A DNA stretch of 64,000 nucleotides from Rhodospirillaceae bacterium (GCA_040219235.1 JAVJSV010000011.1:682001-746000), one strand, 5' to 3'. Shown: positions 16,255-26,720, counted from the stretch's first letter. Notes: generated by a model not told the origin, from the sequence alone. Numbers and translations are program-made.

Positions 16255-18099
16255 TTAACCCATATGCCGACGCACAAAAGTGCCGATGCCACCAATGGCG
16301 CGCCGACCATCTGTGATCCAATCGGCCATCATGTGCCAGACATGAAACATGCCCGGCCATTCTTCTAATGTCACCTTTACATCATCGGCTTTGGCGCGCA
16401 CCGCAAGCTTGCGACTGTCATCCAGTAAAACCTCGCGGCTTCCCACTTGAATCAACAACGGCGGCAGGCCCCGCAGGTCCCCATAGATCGGCGAGATCAT
16501 GGTGTCTCTTGGATCGTAGCCGTTCAAATAATCCTTCGCCGCGCGCAGCAGACGTTCTTGTGTGGTAATGGGATCATCCTTGGCTTTGCTGTCCATGGTC
16601 TCGCCGTCGCAGGACAAGTTGACCCAGGGCGATAGCGCCACCAGCGCTGCCGGCTGATCAATGTTGCGTTCTTTCAGCGTCAATGCCGTCGAGATCGCGA
16701 GGCCGCCGCCAGCGGAATCGCCAGCTATGGCAATGCGGCCCGGTTTAAAGCCTTCTTTCAAAAGCCACCGGTAAACGGTAACGCAATCGTCCAGTCCATC
16801 TGGAAAAGGGTTTTCCGGTGCCAGCCGATAATCAGCCATCAGCACGCGCGCGCCGCAGGCCATGCTCAGATCAGCGGCAAGGCGTTGGTGTGAGGTCAGA
16901 CTGCCAGCGCTGAAGCCGCCACCGTGCAGCAGCAACACAACGCGGTCCTCGTCCGTGCCCGCAACGGTGACCCAGCGCGCTGGCACGCCGCCCGCATCAA
17001 CATCTTCAATGGTGGCGTCGCTTGGCATTTCAAATCTGCTGAAAAACCCATCCACAAGCGCACGCATGTCTTCGGCTGTATCTGAGGGTTTATCATCCAT
17101 AAAGGCGTAAAGGCGCGTCAGTGTTGCTGCAACGTCTTCCTCCGTTGTTTGTTCATTGGCGGTGTCTGGAACAGGCGTATTCCTTCCTGGCCCCTCAAAC
17201 CCACGCGCAGTTGAGGTGTCCTCTGCACCCATCAAGCTGCTGATGAAGCCGCCCGATGTATCACCTGTCCTGCCACCTGCTTCTCCACTGGTCGCAGTCC
17301 CTGTTCCGGTCATGCTTTGTGCAATGCGATTGTACACAAAGGCGAAAAGTGTGGTTGGAAAGAGTAGGACCATCAGGCTACCAAAGGCTCCGGCCACGGT
17401 GCCAAACACAACGCCGGCACTTTCCGCAACGCCCTCAGAGACCACGCTAAAGACCGAGGCTAAAACGAGGGCAATCAATTGCAGCGGCATCATCAAGAGA
17501 ATGGCCGCGAGAAAACTGAGGATAAAAATCGCCCCCATACGCAGTCCGAGGCCCGTGGTTCTGTTCCACGCTTCACCAAGCGAAACAGGTCTGTCTGTTG
17601 CGGCCATGGCCAGCACCAAAGACAAACGGCAGGTGGCAGAGACTATGGCGACGGCCCACGCCGCCATCAGCAATGAGGCCAGGGCCTGGGCCATCGCCGC
17701 ATCCTCAGCGGTGGCAGCTTCCACCAGCGCACCAATGAGAAACCCACCGCCACCGCCGACAGACAAGACAATCAAAACAATAACGACCTGCCAGAATAAA
17801 AATTTGGTCTCAAGGCCGGTGAACGAAAACAGCTGCCGCTGGCTCAGGGTTTGCTCGCCCAAAATCACCATGCGGTACCAGGTCACGGTGAAGGGCATGA
17901 AAACCAACGCGCCAAAGATGTTCAGCGCATAAAAGGCCGGACTGCCGATCACCGTGAGATCAATCCCCATCAACCAGACGGCCAGATTCGCGATTACGGT
18001 GAGACCCATGGGAATAACGGCATAGGTCAAGGCGATACGCCGCCGCGCCCAGCAATACTCCAATATTTCGCCAACGGTTTTAAACACCGGTAAGTCCAT
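16255..18099 (-). CDS. Membrane-domain/HSL-type esterase fusion
   Basis: A 614-residue protein joining two parts. Residues about 15-265 form a polytopic membrane domain of roughly six helices, reminiscent of uncharacterised integral membrane modules. A Gly/Ser/Thr-rich linker (about 265-330) follows. Residues about 335-614 are an alpha/beta hydrolase of the hormone-sensitive lipase family, with the oxyanion motif HGGG (392-395), nucleophile elbow GDSAGG (Ser462), LIQVGSREVLLDDS near the acid, and MFHVWH with the catalytic His. The hydrolase is probably tethered to the cytoplasmic face of the inner membrane. Substrate is an ester, possibly lipid; it is not identifiable. The fusion is unusual for this family. 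Confidence 0.8.
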   Translation of the reverse strand: MDLPVFKTVGEILEYCWARRRIALTYAVIPMGLTVIANLAVWLMGIDLTVIGSPAFYALNIFGALVFMPFTVTWYRMVILGEQTLSQRQLFSFTGLETKFLFWQVVIVLIVLSVGGGGGFLIGALVEAATAEDAAMAQALASLLMAAWAVAIVSATCRLSLVLAMAATDRPVSLGEAWNRTTGLGLRMGAIFILSFLAAILLMMPLQLIALVLASVFSVVSEGVAESAGVVFGTVAGAFGSLMVLLFPTTLFAFVYNRIAQSMTGTGTATSGEAGGRTGDTSGGFISSLMGAEDTSTARGFEGPGRNTPVPDTANEQTTEEDVAATLTRLYAFMDDKPSDTAEDMRALVDGFFSRFEMPSDATIEDVDAGGVPARWVTVAGTDEDRVVLLLHGGGFSAGSLTSHQRLAADLSMACGARVLMADYRLAPENPFPDGLDDCVTVYRWLLKEGFKPGRIAIAGDSAGGGLAISTALTLKERNIDQPAALVALSPWVNLSCDGETMDSKAKDDPITTQERLLRAAKDYLNGYDPRDTMISPIYGDLRGLPPLLIQVGSREVLLDDSRKLAVRAKADDVKVTLEEWPGMFHVWHMMADWITDGRRAIGGIGTFVRRHMG

Positions 18100-18275
18100 G
18101 GAAGCCCCATTTTCTGTGTCGTTTGGGGGACACTACAAGCCTGCCGCGTTAATGTGAACGGGTGTTAATCTTGGCAGTGGTTGACCCTCCGGTCTCGGAG
18201 GTCCACATAAGCTTATGAAAAGCCCTGATGAGGGCTCTGGCATTGATGTTGGCATTGATATTTTGAGGAAAGCCC

Positions 18276-19655
18276 ATGCGTTTATTCGGTGTATTTGGCA
18301 ATTCGGTTGCGAGTGCGGTTGCGAGTGCAGTTGTTTTTGCCGCTGCGTTTGTTCTCCCGGCCTTTGATCGGCCCGCTCAGGCGGATGTGTTTGGTGCTGA
18401 AACCTTCATGCTCGGGAACGGCATGCAGGTGGTGGTGATTCCCAATCACCGGGTGCCCATTGTCAGCCATATGGTCTGGTACAAAGTCGGCTCTGCCGAC
18501 GAAGAACCGGGCAAAGCGGGTATCGCCCATTTTCTTGAGCATCTGATGTTTAAAGGGACACCGACATACCCCGCGGGTGAGATCACCGATTTGGTCGCGC
18601 GCAACGGGGGGCAGCAAAACGCCTTCACGTCCTACGACTATACGGCCTACTACCAAAACATCGCCGTTGACCGCCTGCCCATGATGATGGAGCTGGAAGC
18701 GGACCGCATGCGCAATCTGATTCTCAGCGAGGAAGATGTGCGGGTCGAACGCGACGTGGTTCTCGAAGAGCGCCGCATGCGGGTGGATAGCCGTCCGGCA
18801 TCCATCTTGTCAGAGCGCCTCGATGCGGCCCTGTGGGTGACCAACCGCTACGGTACGCCGGTCATCGGCTGGGAAGAAGAAATCCAAGCGCTCAATCGTG
18901 AAGACGCGTTTGATTTTTACCATCGCTGGTATGCCCCTAAGAATGCGATTCTTGTTGTCGCCGGGGATATCACACTCAAAGAGCTTCGCCCCTTGGCAGA
19001 ACGCACCTATGGCAAAATCGAACCCGTCGACTCCGTCACCAGCCGTGAGCGCTCGACCTTCTTGCCGCAATCAGCGGATGTGCGCGTCACCATGGAAGAT
19101 GAGCGTGTGCGTCAACCGCGTTGGCAACGCACCTATGTTGCACCCAGCGTGAATGTGGGGAACCGAGAGCAAACCTATGCCCTGCAAGTGGCCAGCGAAA
19201 TTCTCGGTGGCGGCTCAACCAGCCGCTTGTATCAGTCGCTGGTGGTGGGCCAGGCTGTCGCTGCGTCGGCAGGCGCGTTCTACATGGACGACATGGTGAG
19301 TTGGGGACGTTTTGTATTGTCCATCTCACCAAGCCCCGGGGTCGAAGTTACAGACCTCGAAGCGGCCATTGATGCTGCGTTAGCGGATATTGTGACCAAC
19401 GGTTTTACAGAAGATGAAGTGGAGCGCGCCAAGACCCGTCTTCAGGCCGAAGTGATCTACGCCAAAGACTCGCCCACCGGCGCGGCCCAAACGGTTGGTT
19501 CGCTTCTCGCAGTAGGCTTGACCCTCGAGGAAATTGAAGCCTGGCCAGAGCGTGTTGCGGACATCACGCTCACGCAGGTGAATGAAGCGATCCGAGACTT
19601 GTTGTCTGAGTCGCCCACTGGCACCGGCATCTTGCTGCCAAAGGGAGATGTCTGA
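18276..19655 (+). CDS. M16 family zinc peptidase, catalytic subunit
   Basis: A 459-residue peptidase with a signal peptide (about 1-34, ending near RPAQADVF). The inverted zinc motif HFLEH is at about residues 85-89, and the downstream zinc-ligand Glu region is MMELEADRMRNLIL. The C-terminal M16 half, with LGGGSTSRLYQSLV, follows. Relatives are periplasmic proteases that work as heterodimers with a motif-less partner, which is exactly the next gene. TGATG overlap by one base couples the two. In alphaproteobacteria the pair usually follows the DUF3035 lipoprotein gene; that link is broken here by a 4.5-kb block. Substrates are unknown. Confidence 0.92.
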   Translation: MRLFGVFGNSVASAVASAVVFAAAFVLPAFDRPAQADVFGAETFMLGNGMQVVVIPNHRVPIVSHMVWYKVGSADEEPGKAGIAHFLEHLMFKGTPTYPAGEITDLVARNGGQQNAFTSYDYTAYYQNIAVDRLPMMMELEADRMRNLILSEEDVRVERDVVLEERRMRVDSRPASILSERLDAALWVTNRYGTPVIGWEEEIQALNREDAFDFYHRWYAPKNAILVVAGDITLKELRPLAERTYGKIEPVDSVTSRERSTFLPQSADVRVTMEDERVRQPRWQRTYVAPSVNVGNREQTYALQVASEILGGGSTSRLYQSLVVGQAVAASAGAFYMDDMVSWGRFVLSISPSPGVEVTDLEAAIDAALADIVTNGFTEDEVERAKTRLQAEVIYAKDSPTGAAQTVGSLLAVGLTLEEIEAWPERVADITLTQVNEAIRDLLSESPTGTGILLPKGDV

Positions 19656-21016
19656 TGAACGCGCTCACTCGTTTCTCTGCAACACTTGCTGCTGCGCTGA
19701 TCAGTTTCACACCGGCGGCGTTTGCCATCGATGTTGAAGAAGTCAAAACGCGCGATGGCATGACAGCCTATCTGGCAGAAGATTCCAGCAATCCTTTGAT
19801 CGCCTTCAGCTTCGAGTTTCGCGGCGGTTCCAGCATCGACCCGGATGATAAACTTGGCTTGTCCAATATGGTTGCGGGTTTGCTGGATGAAGGGGCTGGG
19901 GATCTCGACTCCTTCGCGTTTCAGTCCCAACTGCAAGACATGGCAATCCGTTTGAGCTTCAGCGCCAGTAGTGATTCCTTCTCGGGTTCGCTGACCACGA
20001 TCAAAGCCAATGCGGATAAAGCGTTTGAACTCCTTATCCTGGCGCTCACCCAGCCCCGGTTTGATGAAGAGCCGGTCGAACGTATTCGTCGGCAGATTCA
20101 GGTTGGTCTCGCGCGCCAGGCAGAGTCGCCACAGCAAATCGCCCGGGACACACTGTTTAAATCCCTATTCCCAAATCACCCCTATGGTCGTCCCGCTGAT
20201 GGTACACCCGAGACGGTGCAGGCGATCACAGCGGACGATTTAAAGTCTTACACCGCGCAAAGGTTTGCCAAAGACCGTCTCATCATTGGTGTGGCGGGTG
20301 ACATCTCGCCGCGCCAGTTACGCAAACGCTTGGACGAGGTGTTTGGTCATTTACCCGATAGCCTGCCTACCGACTGGCGGGTGCCAGAAACGGAGCTCAC
20401 ATTTGCAGGCACGGTTGTGGTTGATAAAGCTGTGCCCCAAAGCACCGTTTATATGGCGCAGCCTGGTCTCGCCCGCACTGACCCGGATTGGTATGCCGCC
20501 TTGATTGCCGATTACGTTCTTGGCGGCGGATCTTTCGCCTCCCGCCTCATGGATGAGGTGCGCGAGAAGCGCGGCTTGGCCTATGGCGTGAACACCAGCC
20601 TCGTGCCTTACGAGTCCGCCCCCATGATCATGGCCTCCGTCGCCACCCGCAATGACGCGGTGGCCGAGAGCATCGCGGTCATTCGCGATGAATGGCAGAA
20701 ATTTAAGGCCAGCGGCCCCACGGCAGAAGAGCTGGATGGTGCGAAAAAGTATCTCACCGGTTCCTGGCCGCTGCGATTCACCTCTTCCGACCGCATTGCC
20801 AGCATCCTGGTGGCCGTACAGCGCGATGACCTTGGTAAGGATTTCCTGGATCGCCGTAATGACTTCATTGAAAGCGTCACGTTAGAGGATGTGCGCCGGG
20901 TATCGGCTGAGTTGTATCAGCCCGACCAGCTTTCGGTCATTGTGGTTGGGCAGCCTGAAGGTTTGGAAGGTGCGGTTATGTTAGATGCGGGTGCCGAGGC
21001 AGCAGCGGGCGGTTAA
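19655..21016 (+). CDS. M16 family peptidase-like partner lacking the zinc motif
   Basis: A 453-residue exported protein (signal peptide about 1-24, ending AAFAIDV) with the two-lobed M16 fold. At the place of the HxxEH motif it reads GLSNMVAGLLDEG, so zinc cannot be bound. The substrate-shaping Arg/Tyr region is kept (EVREKRGLAYGVNTSLVPYE). This is the usual non-catalytic half of a bacterial M16B heterodimer. It overlaps the stop of the catalytic subunit by one base, supporting stoichiometric expression. No terminator hairpin with a T-run was seen before pgi. Confidence 0.92.
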   Translation: MNALTRFSATLAAALISFTPAAFAIDVEEVKTRDGMTAYLAEDSSNPLIAFSFEFRGGSSIDPDDKLGLSNMVAGLLDEGAGDLDSFAFQSQLQDMAIRLSFSASSDSFSGSLTTIKANADKAFELLILALTQPRFDEEPVERIRRQIQVGLARQAESPQQIARDTLFKSLFPNHPYGRPADGTPETVQAITADDLKSYTAQRFAKDRLIIGVAGDISPRQLRKRLDEVFGHLPDSLPTDWRVPETELTFAGTVVVDKAVPQSTVYMAQPGLARTDPDWYAALIADYVLGGGSFASRLMDEVREKRGLAYGVNTSLVPYESAPMIMASVATRNDAVAESIAVIRDEWQKFKASGPTAEELDGAKKYLTGSWPLRFTSSDRIASILVAVQRDDLGKDFLDRRNDFIESVTLEDVRRVSAELYQPDQLSVIVVGQPEGLEGAVMLDAGAEAAAGG

Positions 21017-21128
21017 CCCCGTCTCAAGGGGCTCCTTTTGTCCATTTCGCATTTGTGGGAGCGTGCTGATACACTTCAGCTGATACTTTATTATCATCAC
21101 GCTTTCCACACGGACCCGCCAAAACGTC

Positions 21129-22763
21129 ATGACCGTACCTGATCCTAAAAAAACAAAGGCTTGGGCTGTGCTGACGCAGCATAACCAAGCCATGGAAAAT
21201 GTGTTGCTGCGCAATCTGTTTGATCAGGATTCCAAGCGCTTCAATAAATTCTCCTGGTCTCACGCGGGGCTTACGGTTGATCTGTCGAAACAGCGCCTGT
21301 CCGATGAGACGTTGCCTCTGTTGCTCGATTTGGCAGAGACCATGCAAGTGGCTGATCGGCGGAATGCCATGTTTGCCGGCCAGCCGGTCAACACCACAGA
21401 GAACCGCGCGGCGCTGCATGTTGCACTGCGTGATCCCACCGACCGTGCGTATTTCGTCAACGGCGAGGATGTCGCGCTGCAAATCAAATACGCGCGTGGC
21501 CGGATGCTCGCCTTCGTGAAACAAGTGATCAGTGGCGCACGAACCGGACATACCGGTCAGGCTTTTGACCGGGTGGTCAACATCGGCATCGGCGGGTCAG
21601 ACCTCGGGCCGCGGTGTGCCGTCACAGCCCTGTCTGATCATTCCACGTCGCCGCTCAAAGTTGATTTTGTTGCGACCGTGGATGGCACAGCCTTGCAGGA
21701 TGTGCTGGCGTACGCGGACCCGCATCGTACCTTGTTTCTCATTTGCTCAAAAAGTTTTTCCACTTTGGAAACCATGACCAATGCGCAGGAAGCGCGGCGC
21801 TGGCTTGTTGCCGCCTTAGGCGAAACAGCAGTGGCTGATCATTTTATTGCGCTGACAGCAGCCAACAGCGCTGCCGGGATCTTTGGTATTCCTGAAACCA
21901 ATGTTTTCCCTCTGTGGGATTGGGTCGGGGGACGGTATTCGTTGTGGTCAGCGATTGGCTTGTCGATTGCCCTGGGCTGCGGTCCCGAGGTCTTCGAGCG
22001 TATTCTGGCGGGCGCGCATGCGATGGACCGCCATTTCGAGACCGCACCTCTGGCCGAAAATATTCCCGTGCTGATGGGGTTGGTAAGCGTCTGGAATCAG
22101 GATTTTTGGACCGCCTCAGCGCTCTCTGTTTTGCCCTACGATCATCGCTTACGGTTGGTCCCGGCCCACTTTCAGCAGCTTCTCATGGAAAGTAACGGCA
22201 AGGGCGTTCGCGCCGATGGCAAACCCGTCTCTGCCCGCACCGCGCCGATTGTCTTTGGCGGGTCAGGGGCGGAGTCTCAGCACTCGTTCATGCAGCAGAT
22301 TCACCAATCCCCAAAAGTTGTGCCGGTTGAGTTTATTGTCGCGTTAGACGGGCAGGGCGATCCCCATCGTGATATTTTAGTCGCCAATGCTTTCGCTCAA
22401 TCTGAAGCCCTCATGCGGGGGCTTCTGGAGGATGAAATCCCTCGGGATTCTGCCAAAAGTGCCGTTCCCTACAAGGTGTGTCCAGGCAATCGCCCCAGCA
22501 CCACCATCCTGCTTGAGTCTCTAATCCCCGAAACCTTTGGTGCTCTGATCGCGTTATATGAGCATAGGACATTCGTGGAAGGGACGTTATGGGGACTCAA
22601 CCCTTTCGACCAGTGGGGAGTGGAATTCGGCAAGGCTCTGGCCTCGAAGCTGATGACCAGCCTGGAAACCGGCCATGTCGCCGCTGGGCACGACTCATCG
22701 ACAGCGGGACTGCTAAGCGCATATCTCGCTCAGAGGGGGCAGAACCGGACTCTTCCGTCATGA
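21129..22763 (+). CDS. pgi: Glucose-6-phosphate isomerase
   Basis: A 544-residue cytosolic isomerase interconverting glucose-6-phosphate and fructose-6-phosphate. Both family signatures are recognisable: the SIS-fold segment [17 protein letters not shown] (about 154-170) and [16 protein letters not shown] (about 378-393) with the catalytic His. The C-terminal [17 protein letters not shown] segment is also typical. Length is normal. Its stop overlaps the preferred mutL start (ATGA), indicating cotranscription of two functionally unrelated genes. No clear ribosome site is visible before the ATG. Confidence 0.97.
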   Translation: MTVPDPKKTKAWAVLTQHNQAMENVLLRNLFDQDSKRFNKFSWSHAGLTVDLSKQRLSDETLPLLLDLAETMQVADRRNAMFAGQPVNTTENRAALHVALRDPTDRAYFVNGEDVALQIKYARGRMLAFVKQVISGARTGHTGQAFDRVVNIGIGGSDLGPRCAVTALSDHSTSPLKVDFVATVDGTALQDVLAYADPHRTLFLICSKSFSTLETMTNAQEARRWLVAALGETAVADHFIALTAANSAAGIFGIPETNVFPLWDWVGGRYSLWSAIGLSIALGCGPEVFERILAGAHAMDRHFETAPLAENIPVLMGLVSVWNQDFWTASALSVLPYDHRLRLVPAHFQQLLMESNGKGVRADGKPVSARTAPIVFGGSGAESQHSFMQQIHQSPKVVPVEFIVALDGQGDPHRDILVANAFAQSEALMRGLLEDEIPRDSAKSAVPYKVCPGNRPSTTILLESLIPETFGALIALYEHRTFVEGTLWGLNPFDQWGVEFGKALASKLMTSLETGHVAAGHDSSTAGLLSAYLAQRGQNRTLPS

Positions 22764-24643
22764 CGGGCCCTACCCCGACTGGCCCTGGACTGACCGCTCC
22801 TGGCGTGACCGCCCCTAGCGTGACTGTCCGGGTGCTGCCACCTAATCTGGTCAATCAAATCGCCGCCGGTGAAGTGGTCGAGCGCCCTGCCTCGGTGGTC
22901 AAAGAACTGGTCGAGAACGCGCTTGATGCCGGTGCGACGCACATCGACGTCACCATGAACGATGGCGGACGCTCGCTGATTGTTGTTACGGATGATGGCC
23001 GGGGCATGGATGAGCGCGAGTTGGGTCTGGCCATTGAACGCCACGCCACATCTAAGCTGCCCGATGATGACCTGACAGAAATTGGCTTCTTTGGGTTTCG
23101 CGGCGAAGCGCTGCCGTCCATCGGCGCGGTTGCCCGCCTGACCGTGACCAGCCGTCCACGCAACGCGAGCAGTGCCTGGTATATCCGGGTTGAAGGCGGA
23201 CGGCGCGAAGGCCCCGTGCCAACACCCCATCCACAAGGCACGCGCGTTGAGGTGCGTGATCTGTTTTATGCCACACCCGCGCGCCTCAAGTTTCTCAAAG
23301 CCGCGCGGACCGAACTCAATCATGCGGTCGACACCCTCGATCGCTTGGCCATGGCCAATCCTCATGTGGCATTCAGGCTCACGGCTGATGGCCGCAGTCG
23401 TCTGTCGTTGGACGCTGAATCCGGTGATTTGTTTGAGGCACGGTTGGCGCGGCTTGGCGCCATCATGGGGAAAGATTTTGTGCCCAACGCCGTCAAAGTT
23501 GAGGCCGAGCGCGAAGGTATGCGGCTTACAGGGTACGCTGGCGTGCCCACCTACAACCGTGGCAACGCCATGGCCCAGTATATGTTTGTCAACGGACGCC
23601 CGGTGCGCGACCGGGTGCTGCAGGGCGCGGTGCGCGGGGCCTATCAGGATTTTCTGGCCTCCAACCGCCATCCGTATCTGGCGTTGTTTTTGGATTGCTC
23701 CGCCAAGCTGGTGGATGTCAATGTGCATCCGGCCAAAGCCGAGGTGCGCTTCCAGGATGCCGGACGGGTGCGTGGCTTGATTGTCGGCGCGTTGAAACAT
23801 GCGCTGGCCGATGCCGGGCATCACGCCTCCACCACGGTCAGCCAGCAGGCTTTGGGGGCGATGCGTCCTGAAGGCCGTGGCCAGCCCTATCGCCCCAGCG
23901 CTTCTTTGTTCACCGCCGCTCGTGCTGGCTACGCGCCATTGCTGCCAGCAGCGGGACAGGCTGGTTTTGCAGAAGGCCAACCCGCCTATGCTTATGATGA
24001 CGCGCCAAGCGCATCGACCTTTGACCCGGCTGACGAGTCCAGTGCCGAATCTCCCGCCCAGGATTACCCGCTTGGCGTCGCGCGGGCCCAGGTGCACGAA
24101 ACTTATATCGTGGCGCAAACCGCCGATGGTCTGGTCATCGTCGATCAGCATGCTGCCCATGAAAGGCTTGTGTACGAGCGTATGAAAGCCATGCTCGCCG
24201 ATACCGGCATTGCGCGCCAATTGCTGTTGCTGCCGGAAGTGGTTGATCTCGATGAAGCCTCCGCCCAGCGCCTGATCGACCGGGCTGAGGAACTGGCCGA
24301 GCTTGGCCTGGTGCTCGAATCCTTCGGTGATGGCTCGGTGGTGGTGCGCGAAGTGCCAGCGCTGCTGGGCGAAACCAATGTTCAAGGACTGATCAAAGAT
24401 CTGGCCGACGAATTGGCCGATATGGGCCAAGCCCTGGCCTTGCAAGACAAACTGGCCGATGTCTGCGGCACCATGGCCTGCCATGGCTCAATCCGGGCCG
24501 GTCGCCGCCTTGGCGGTCCCGAAATGAACGCCCTGCTGCGCGAAATGGAGCGCACGCCTCACGCCGGGCAGTGCAACCATGGACGTCCGACCTATGTCAC
24601 GCTTAAACTCACCGATATTGAAAAGCTGTTTGGCCGCCGTTAA
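22760..24643 (+). CDS. mutL: DNA mismatch repair protein MutL, endonuclease type
   Basis: A 627-residue MutL. The N-terminal GHKL ATPase shows [15 protein letters not shown] and [11 protein letters not shown], and the C-terminal dimerisation domain follows a Pro/Ala/Ser-rich linker (about 370-440). The nuclease motif DQHA(X)2E(X)4E is present ([12 protein letters not shown]), as are the supporting ACHGSIRAG and QCNHGRPT blocks, so it should nick DNA itself, as expected in bacteria without MutH. The ATG at 22760 overlaps the pgi stop and gives a normal length. A longer reading to 22589 would lie inside pgi and is rejected. A short low-complexity Thr/Pro/Gly leader precedes the first conserved strand. 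Confidence 0.95.
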   Translation: MTGPTPTGPGLTAPGVTAPSVTVRVLPPNLVNQIAAGEVVERPASVVKELVENALDAGATHIDVTMNDGGRSLIVVTDDGRGMDERELGLAIERHATSKLPDDDLTEIGFFGFRGEALPSIGAVARLTVTSRPRNASSAWYIRVEGGRREGPVPTPHPQGTRVEVRDLFYATPARLKFLKAARTELNHAVDTLDRLAMANPHVAFRLTADGRSRLSLDAESGDLFEARLARLGAIMGKDFVPNAVKVEAEREGMRLTGYAGVPTYNRGNAMAQYMFVNGRPVRDRVLQGAVRGAYQDFLASNRHPYLALFLDCSAKLVDVNVHPAKAEVRFQDAGRVRGLIVGALKHALADAGHHASTTVSQQALGAMRPEGRGQPYRPSASLFTAARAGYAPLLPAAGQAGFAEGQPAYAYDDAPSASTFDPADESSAESPAQDYPLGVARAQVHETYIVAQTADGLVIVDQHAAHERLVYERMKAMLADTGIARQLLLLPEVVDLDEASAQRLIDRAEELAELGLVLESFGDGSVVVREVPALLGETNVQGLIKDLADELADMGQALALQDKLADVCGTMACHGSIRAGRRLGGPEMNALLREMERTPHAGQCNHGRPTYVTLKLTDIEKLFGRR

Positions 24644-24715
24644 GGCTGAACACGCAGGCCGTGAATGCGCTTTCGGTGATGGGCATTTAACGGTCGATGA
24701 AAAGGTGAGGTAGGT

Positions 24716-25636
24716 ATGCTGGCGGAACTGCTCCGCTATTGGACGACGTTTGCGCCCGAGCGCGTGCGCAAGCACGGCTACGTCAAACGTTTGATCAACC
24801 AAGAGTTCCGCTATAAGCGCAACGAACATGCGTGGGCCGAGCATCTTCTGAACAGCCGCACCTTCATTGTTGAAGCCGCCGACAAATGTCCGCGCCATAA
24901 AATCGTGGTCGTCTTAGGCTCAGGTCTGCTGCTCGATGTGCCTTTGCGCTCCCTGGCCGACCGGTTTGAGCGTGTTTATCTGGTTGATATGTTCCACATG
25001 CCGCAAGTGCGCGCCGAGGTCAAAAAGCATTTCAACGTTAAACTCTTGTATGGCGATATCACCGGCATCTTTGGCATGATGCAGGAAGGCGATTATCCCG
25101 GCGGCTCCATTCCGCCGCCCGAGCCCCGCATCCCCCACCTGCGTAATGCCGATCTCATTGTCTCGGCCAACTGTTTGACTCACCTGGCACCGCCCTTCTG
25201 CAAGTATCTGGAAGACACCCGCCATCTGACGGAATTTGATCAAGACAAACTCACCCTGCAAATCATGGAAGCGCATGTGCAGGCGATCGCCAATGCCCCG
25301 ACGGCCGTTGGTGCAATCATTACTGATACCGAGCGGTTTATTCTTGCCCGGGATCGCGTTGTCAGCCGCAAAAATCTCATTCCCGGCTTGACCTTCCCGG
25401 CTACGGCAACCCTCACGCATAACCTGGAGTGGCAGTGGCTCTATGGCCCGGCGGGCGAAGATCATCCCACCCAGGATGTGGAACACACCGTCGTCACCCG
25501 GCTGTACGAGCGTTTCATTCCCGATGAGGAAGATGGCGAGGATGGCCTGGAAGACACCCGGCCAAACTTCGGCAGCGATGAAGGCGACCTGCCCAGTGAA
25601 GGCAGCGGCGCAAATGATGGACTGGAAGATGTTTAA
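24716..25636 (+). CDS. Methyltransferase-like Rossmann-fold protein
   Basis: A 306-residue protein with a nucleotide-binding-like motif KIVVVLGSGLLLDVPL (about 63-78) and YLVDMFHMPQ as the next strand, a class I SAM-methyltransferase-like layout. The DLIVSANCLTHLAPPF segment (about 142-157) matches the region after motif II. The C-terminal 30 residues are acidic and low in complexity. A strong purine-rich site (AAAAGGTGAGG) precedes the ATG. It lies 72 bases after mutL and 12 bases before tag. It may be an orphan enzyme carried in a DNA-repair operon, but no nucleic-acid recognition domain is visible. Catalytic activity is inferred only. Confidence 0.6.
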   Translation: MLAELLRYWTTFAPERVRKHGYVKRLINQEFRYKRNEHAWAEHLLNSRTFIVEAADKCPRHKIVVVLGSGLLLDVPLRSLADRFERVYLVDMFHMPQVRAEVKKHFNVKLLYGDITGIFGMMQEGDYPGGSIPPPEPRIPHLRNADLIVSANCLTHLAPPFCKYLEDTRHLTEFDQDKLTLQIMEAHVQAIANAPTAVGAIITDTERFILARDRVVSRKNLIPGLTFPATATLTHNLEWQWLYGPAGEDHPTQDVEHTVVTRLYERFIPDEEDGEDGLEDTRPNFGSDEGDLPSEGSGANDGLEDV

Positions 25637-25648
25637 GGCGGTTATATT

Positions 25649-26299
25649 GTGAAACTAGCGGAGGGTTTGTTCACCGGCGCGCATGGCAAGCTCAAAGACA
25701 AACCCAAATGTTTCTGGTGCGCCGGGCATGAGGATTACGAGATTTATCACGACCAGGAATGGGGCCGCCCGGTCGATGACGATATCCGCCTGTTTGAAAA
25801 GCTGTGCCTGGAGGGGTTTCAGGCCGGTCTGTCGTGGCTGACCATCCTGCGCAAGCGCGAGAATTTCCGTACAGCCTTCAAGGGGTTTGATTTTAAAACG
25901 GTCGCCCACTTTGGCGACAAAGATGTCGAGCGTCTGTTGCAAGACGCGGGCATTGTGCGCCACCGTGGCAAAATCGAGGCCAGCATCAACAATGCACAGC
26001 GGGCGTTAGAACTGGTGGACGAAGCGGGCTCCATCGCCGCTTTCGTCTGGCGTTATGAACCGGGCTCCAAAACCCGGCCTAAAAAACTCACCAAGAAGAA
26101 CCTGGTCAAGATCACCCAAACGCCGGAAAGCACGGCCCTGAGCAAAGACCTCAAAAAGCGCGGCTGGCGCTTTGTTGGCCCCACCACCATGTATGCGTTC
26201 ATGCAGTCCATGGGCATGGTCAACGATCACATCGAAGGCTGCGTCCTGCGGGAGGTTGTTGAAAAAGAACGTGCTAAGTTTAAGCGGCCTTGTTCATAA
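25649..26299 (+). CDS. tag: DNA-3-methyladenine glycosylase I
   Basis: A 216-residue TAG-type glycosylase that removes 3-methyladenine from alkylated DNA. Family hallmarks are present: a zinc site from the Cys in KCFWC, the His in YHDQEWG, and the His and Cys in NDHIEGCV; the catalytic region FEKLCLEGFQAGLSWLTILRKR (first part shown as a typical block, about 52-73); and RHRGKIEASINNA. It starts with GTG at 25649. It follows the methyltransferase-like gene by 12 bases, and with mutL forms a small repair-associated run. The C-terminus is short and basic. Confidence 0.95.
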   Translation: MKLAEGLFTGAHGKLKDKPKCFWCAGHEDYEIYHDQEWGRPVDDDIRLFEKLCLEGFQAGLSWLTILRKRENFRTAFKGFDFKTVAHFGDKDVERLLQDAGIVRHRGKIEASINNAQRALELVDEAGSIAAFVWRYEPGSKTRPKKLTKKNLVKITQTPESTALSKDLKKRGWRFVGPTTMYAFMQSMGMVNDHIEGCVLREVVEKERAKFKRPCS

Positions 26300-26339
26300 A
26301 CCACTTAGAATTACCCTTTCACACAAAAGGACTCCTTAC

Positions 26340-26648
26340 ATGCCTGCCATTCTCATTGCTGATATTGATGTCACCGATCCTGACACCTATAAAACTTACC
26401 GCGAGGCCAATCCGGATATCGTCAACAAGTTCGGTGGACGCTATCTCGCGCTCGGCGGCGAAGTGCAGGTGCTGGAGGGCGATTGGCACCCCCGGCGCAC
26501 GGTCGTGATGGAGTTTCCAGACATGGCTGCCATCAATGCCTTTTATGACTCGCCCGAATATATCGAGCTGCGCAAAATCCGCTGGAAAAGTGCGGACTCG
26601 CGTCTGGTGGCCCTTGAAACCCTGCCGGAACCGCGCGACCGGCCTTAA
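26340..26648 (+). CDS. DUF1330 family protein
   Basis: A 102-residue protein of the dimeric alpha/beta-barrel superfamily. DUF1330 features are clear: the strand AILIADIDVTDPDTYKTYRE, the GGRYLALGGEVQVLEGDW block and the final EFPDMAAINAFYDSPEYIELRKIR. The start at 26340 is chosen for AAAGGA 8 bases upstream. The biochemical role of the family is not established. It lies 40 bases after tag. Confidence 0.85.
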   Translation: MPAILIADIDVTDPDTYKTYREANPDIVNKFGGRYLALGGEVQVLEGDWHPRRTVVMEFPDMAAINAFYDSPEYIELRKIRWKSADSRLVALETLPEPRDRP

Positions 26649-26720
26649 GGCGGCTGTCTGTAAAGTGTTCCCCGTGACGGCGGGATCAGACCCGCGTTGC
26701 AGCCATGACTTAGCTTATTG

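Noticed and set aside
17156-17932. 258-residue plus-strand frame opposite the membrane-esterase fusion
   Set aside because: Antisense shadow, Pro/Thr/Ser-rich with no domain; the fusion has a full hydrolase motif set.
22589-22759. Longer mutL start inside pgi
   Set aside because: Would overlap pgi by 175 bases and adds no conserved sequence; ATG at 22760 has the common ATGA overlap.
22730-24484. 584-residue minus-strand frame inside mutL
   Set aside because: His/Gln/Gly-rich antisense shadow of a high-GC gene with all MutL motifs on the plus strand.
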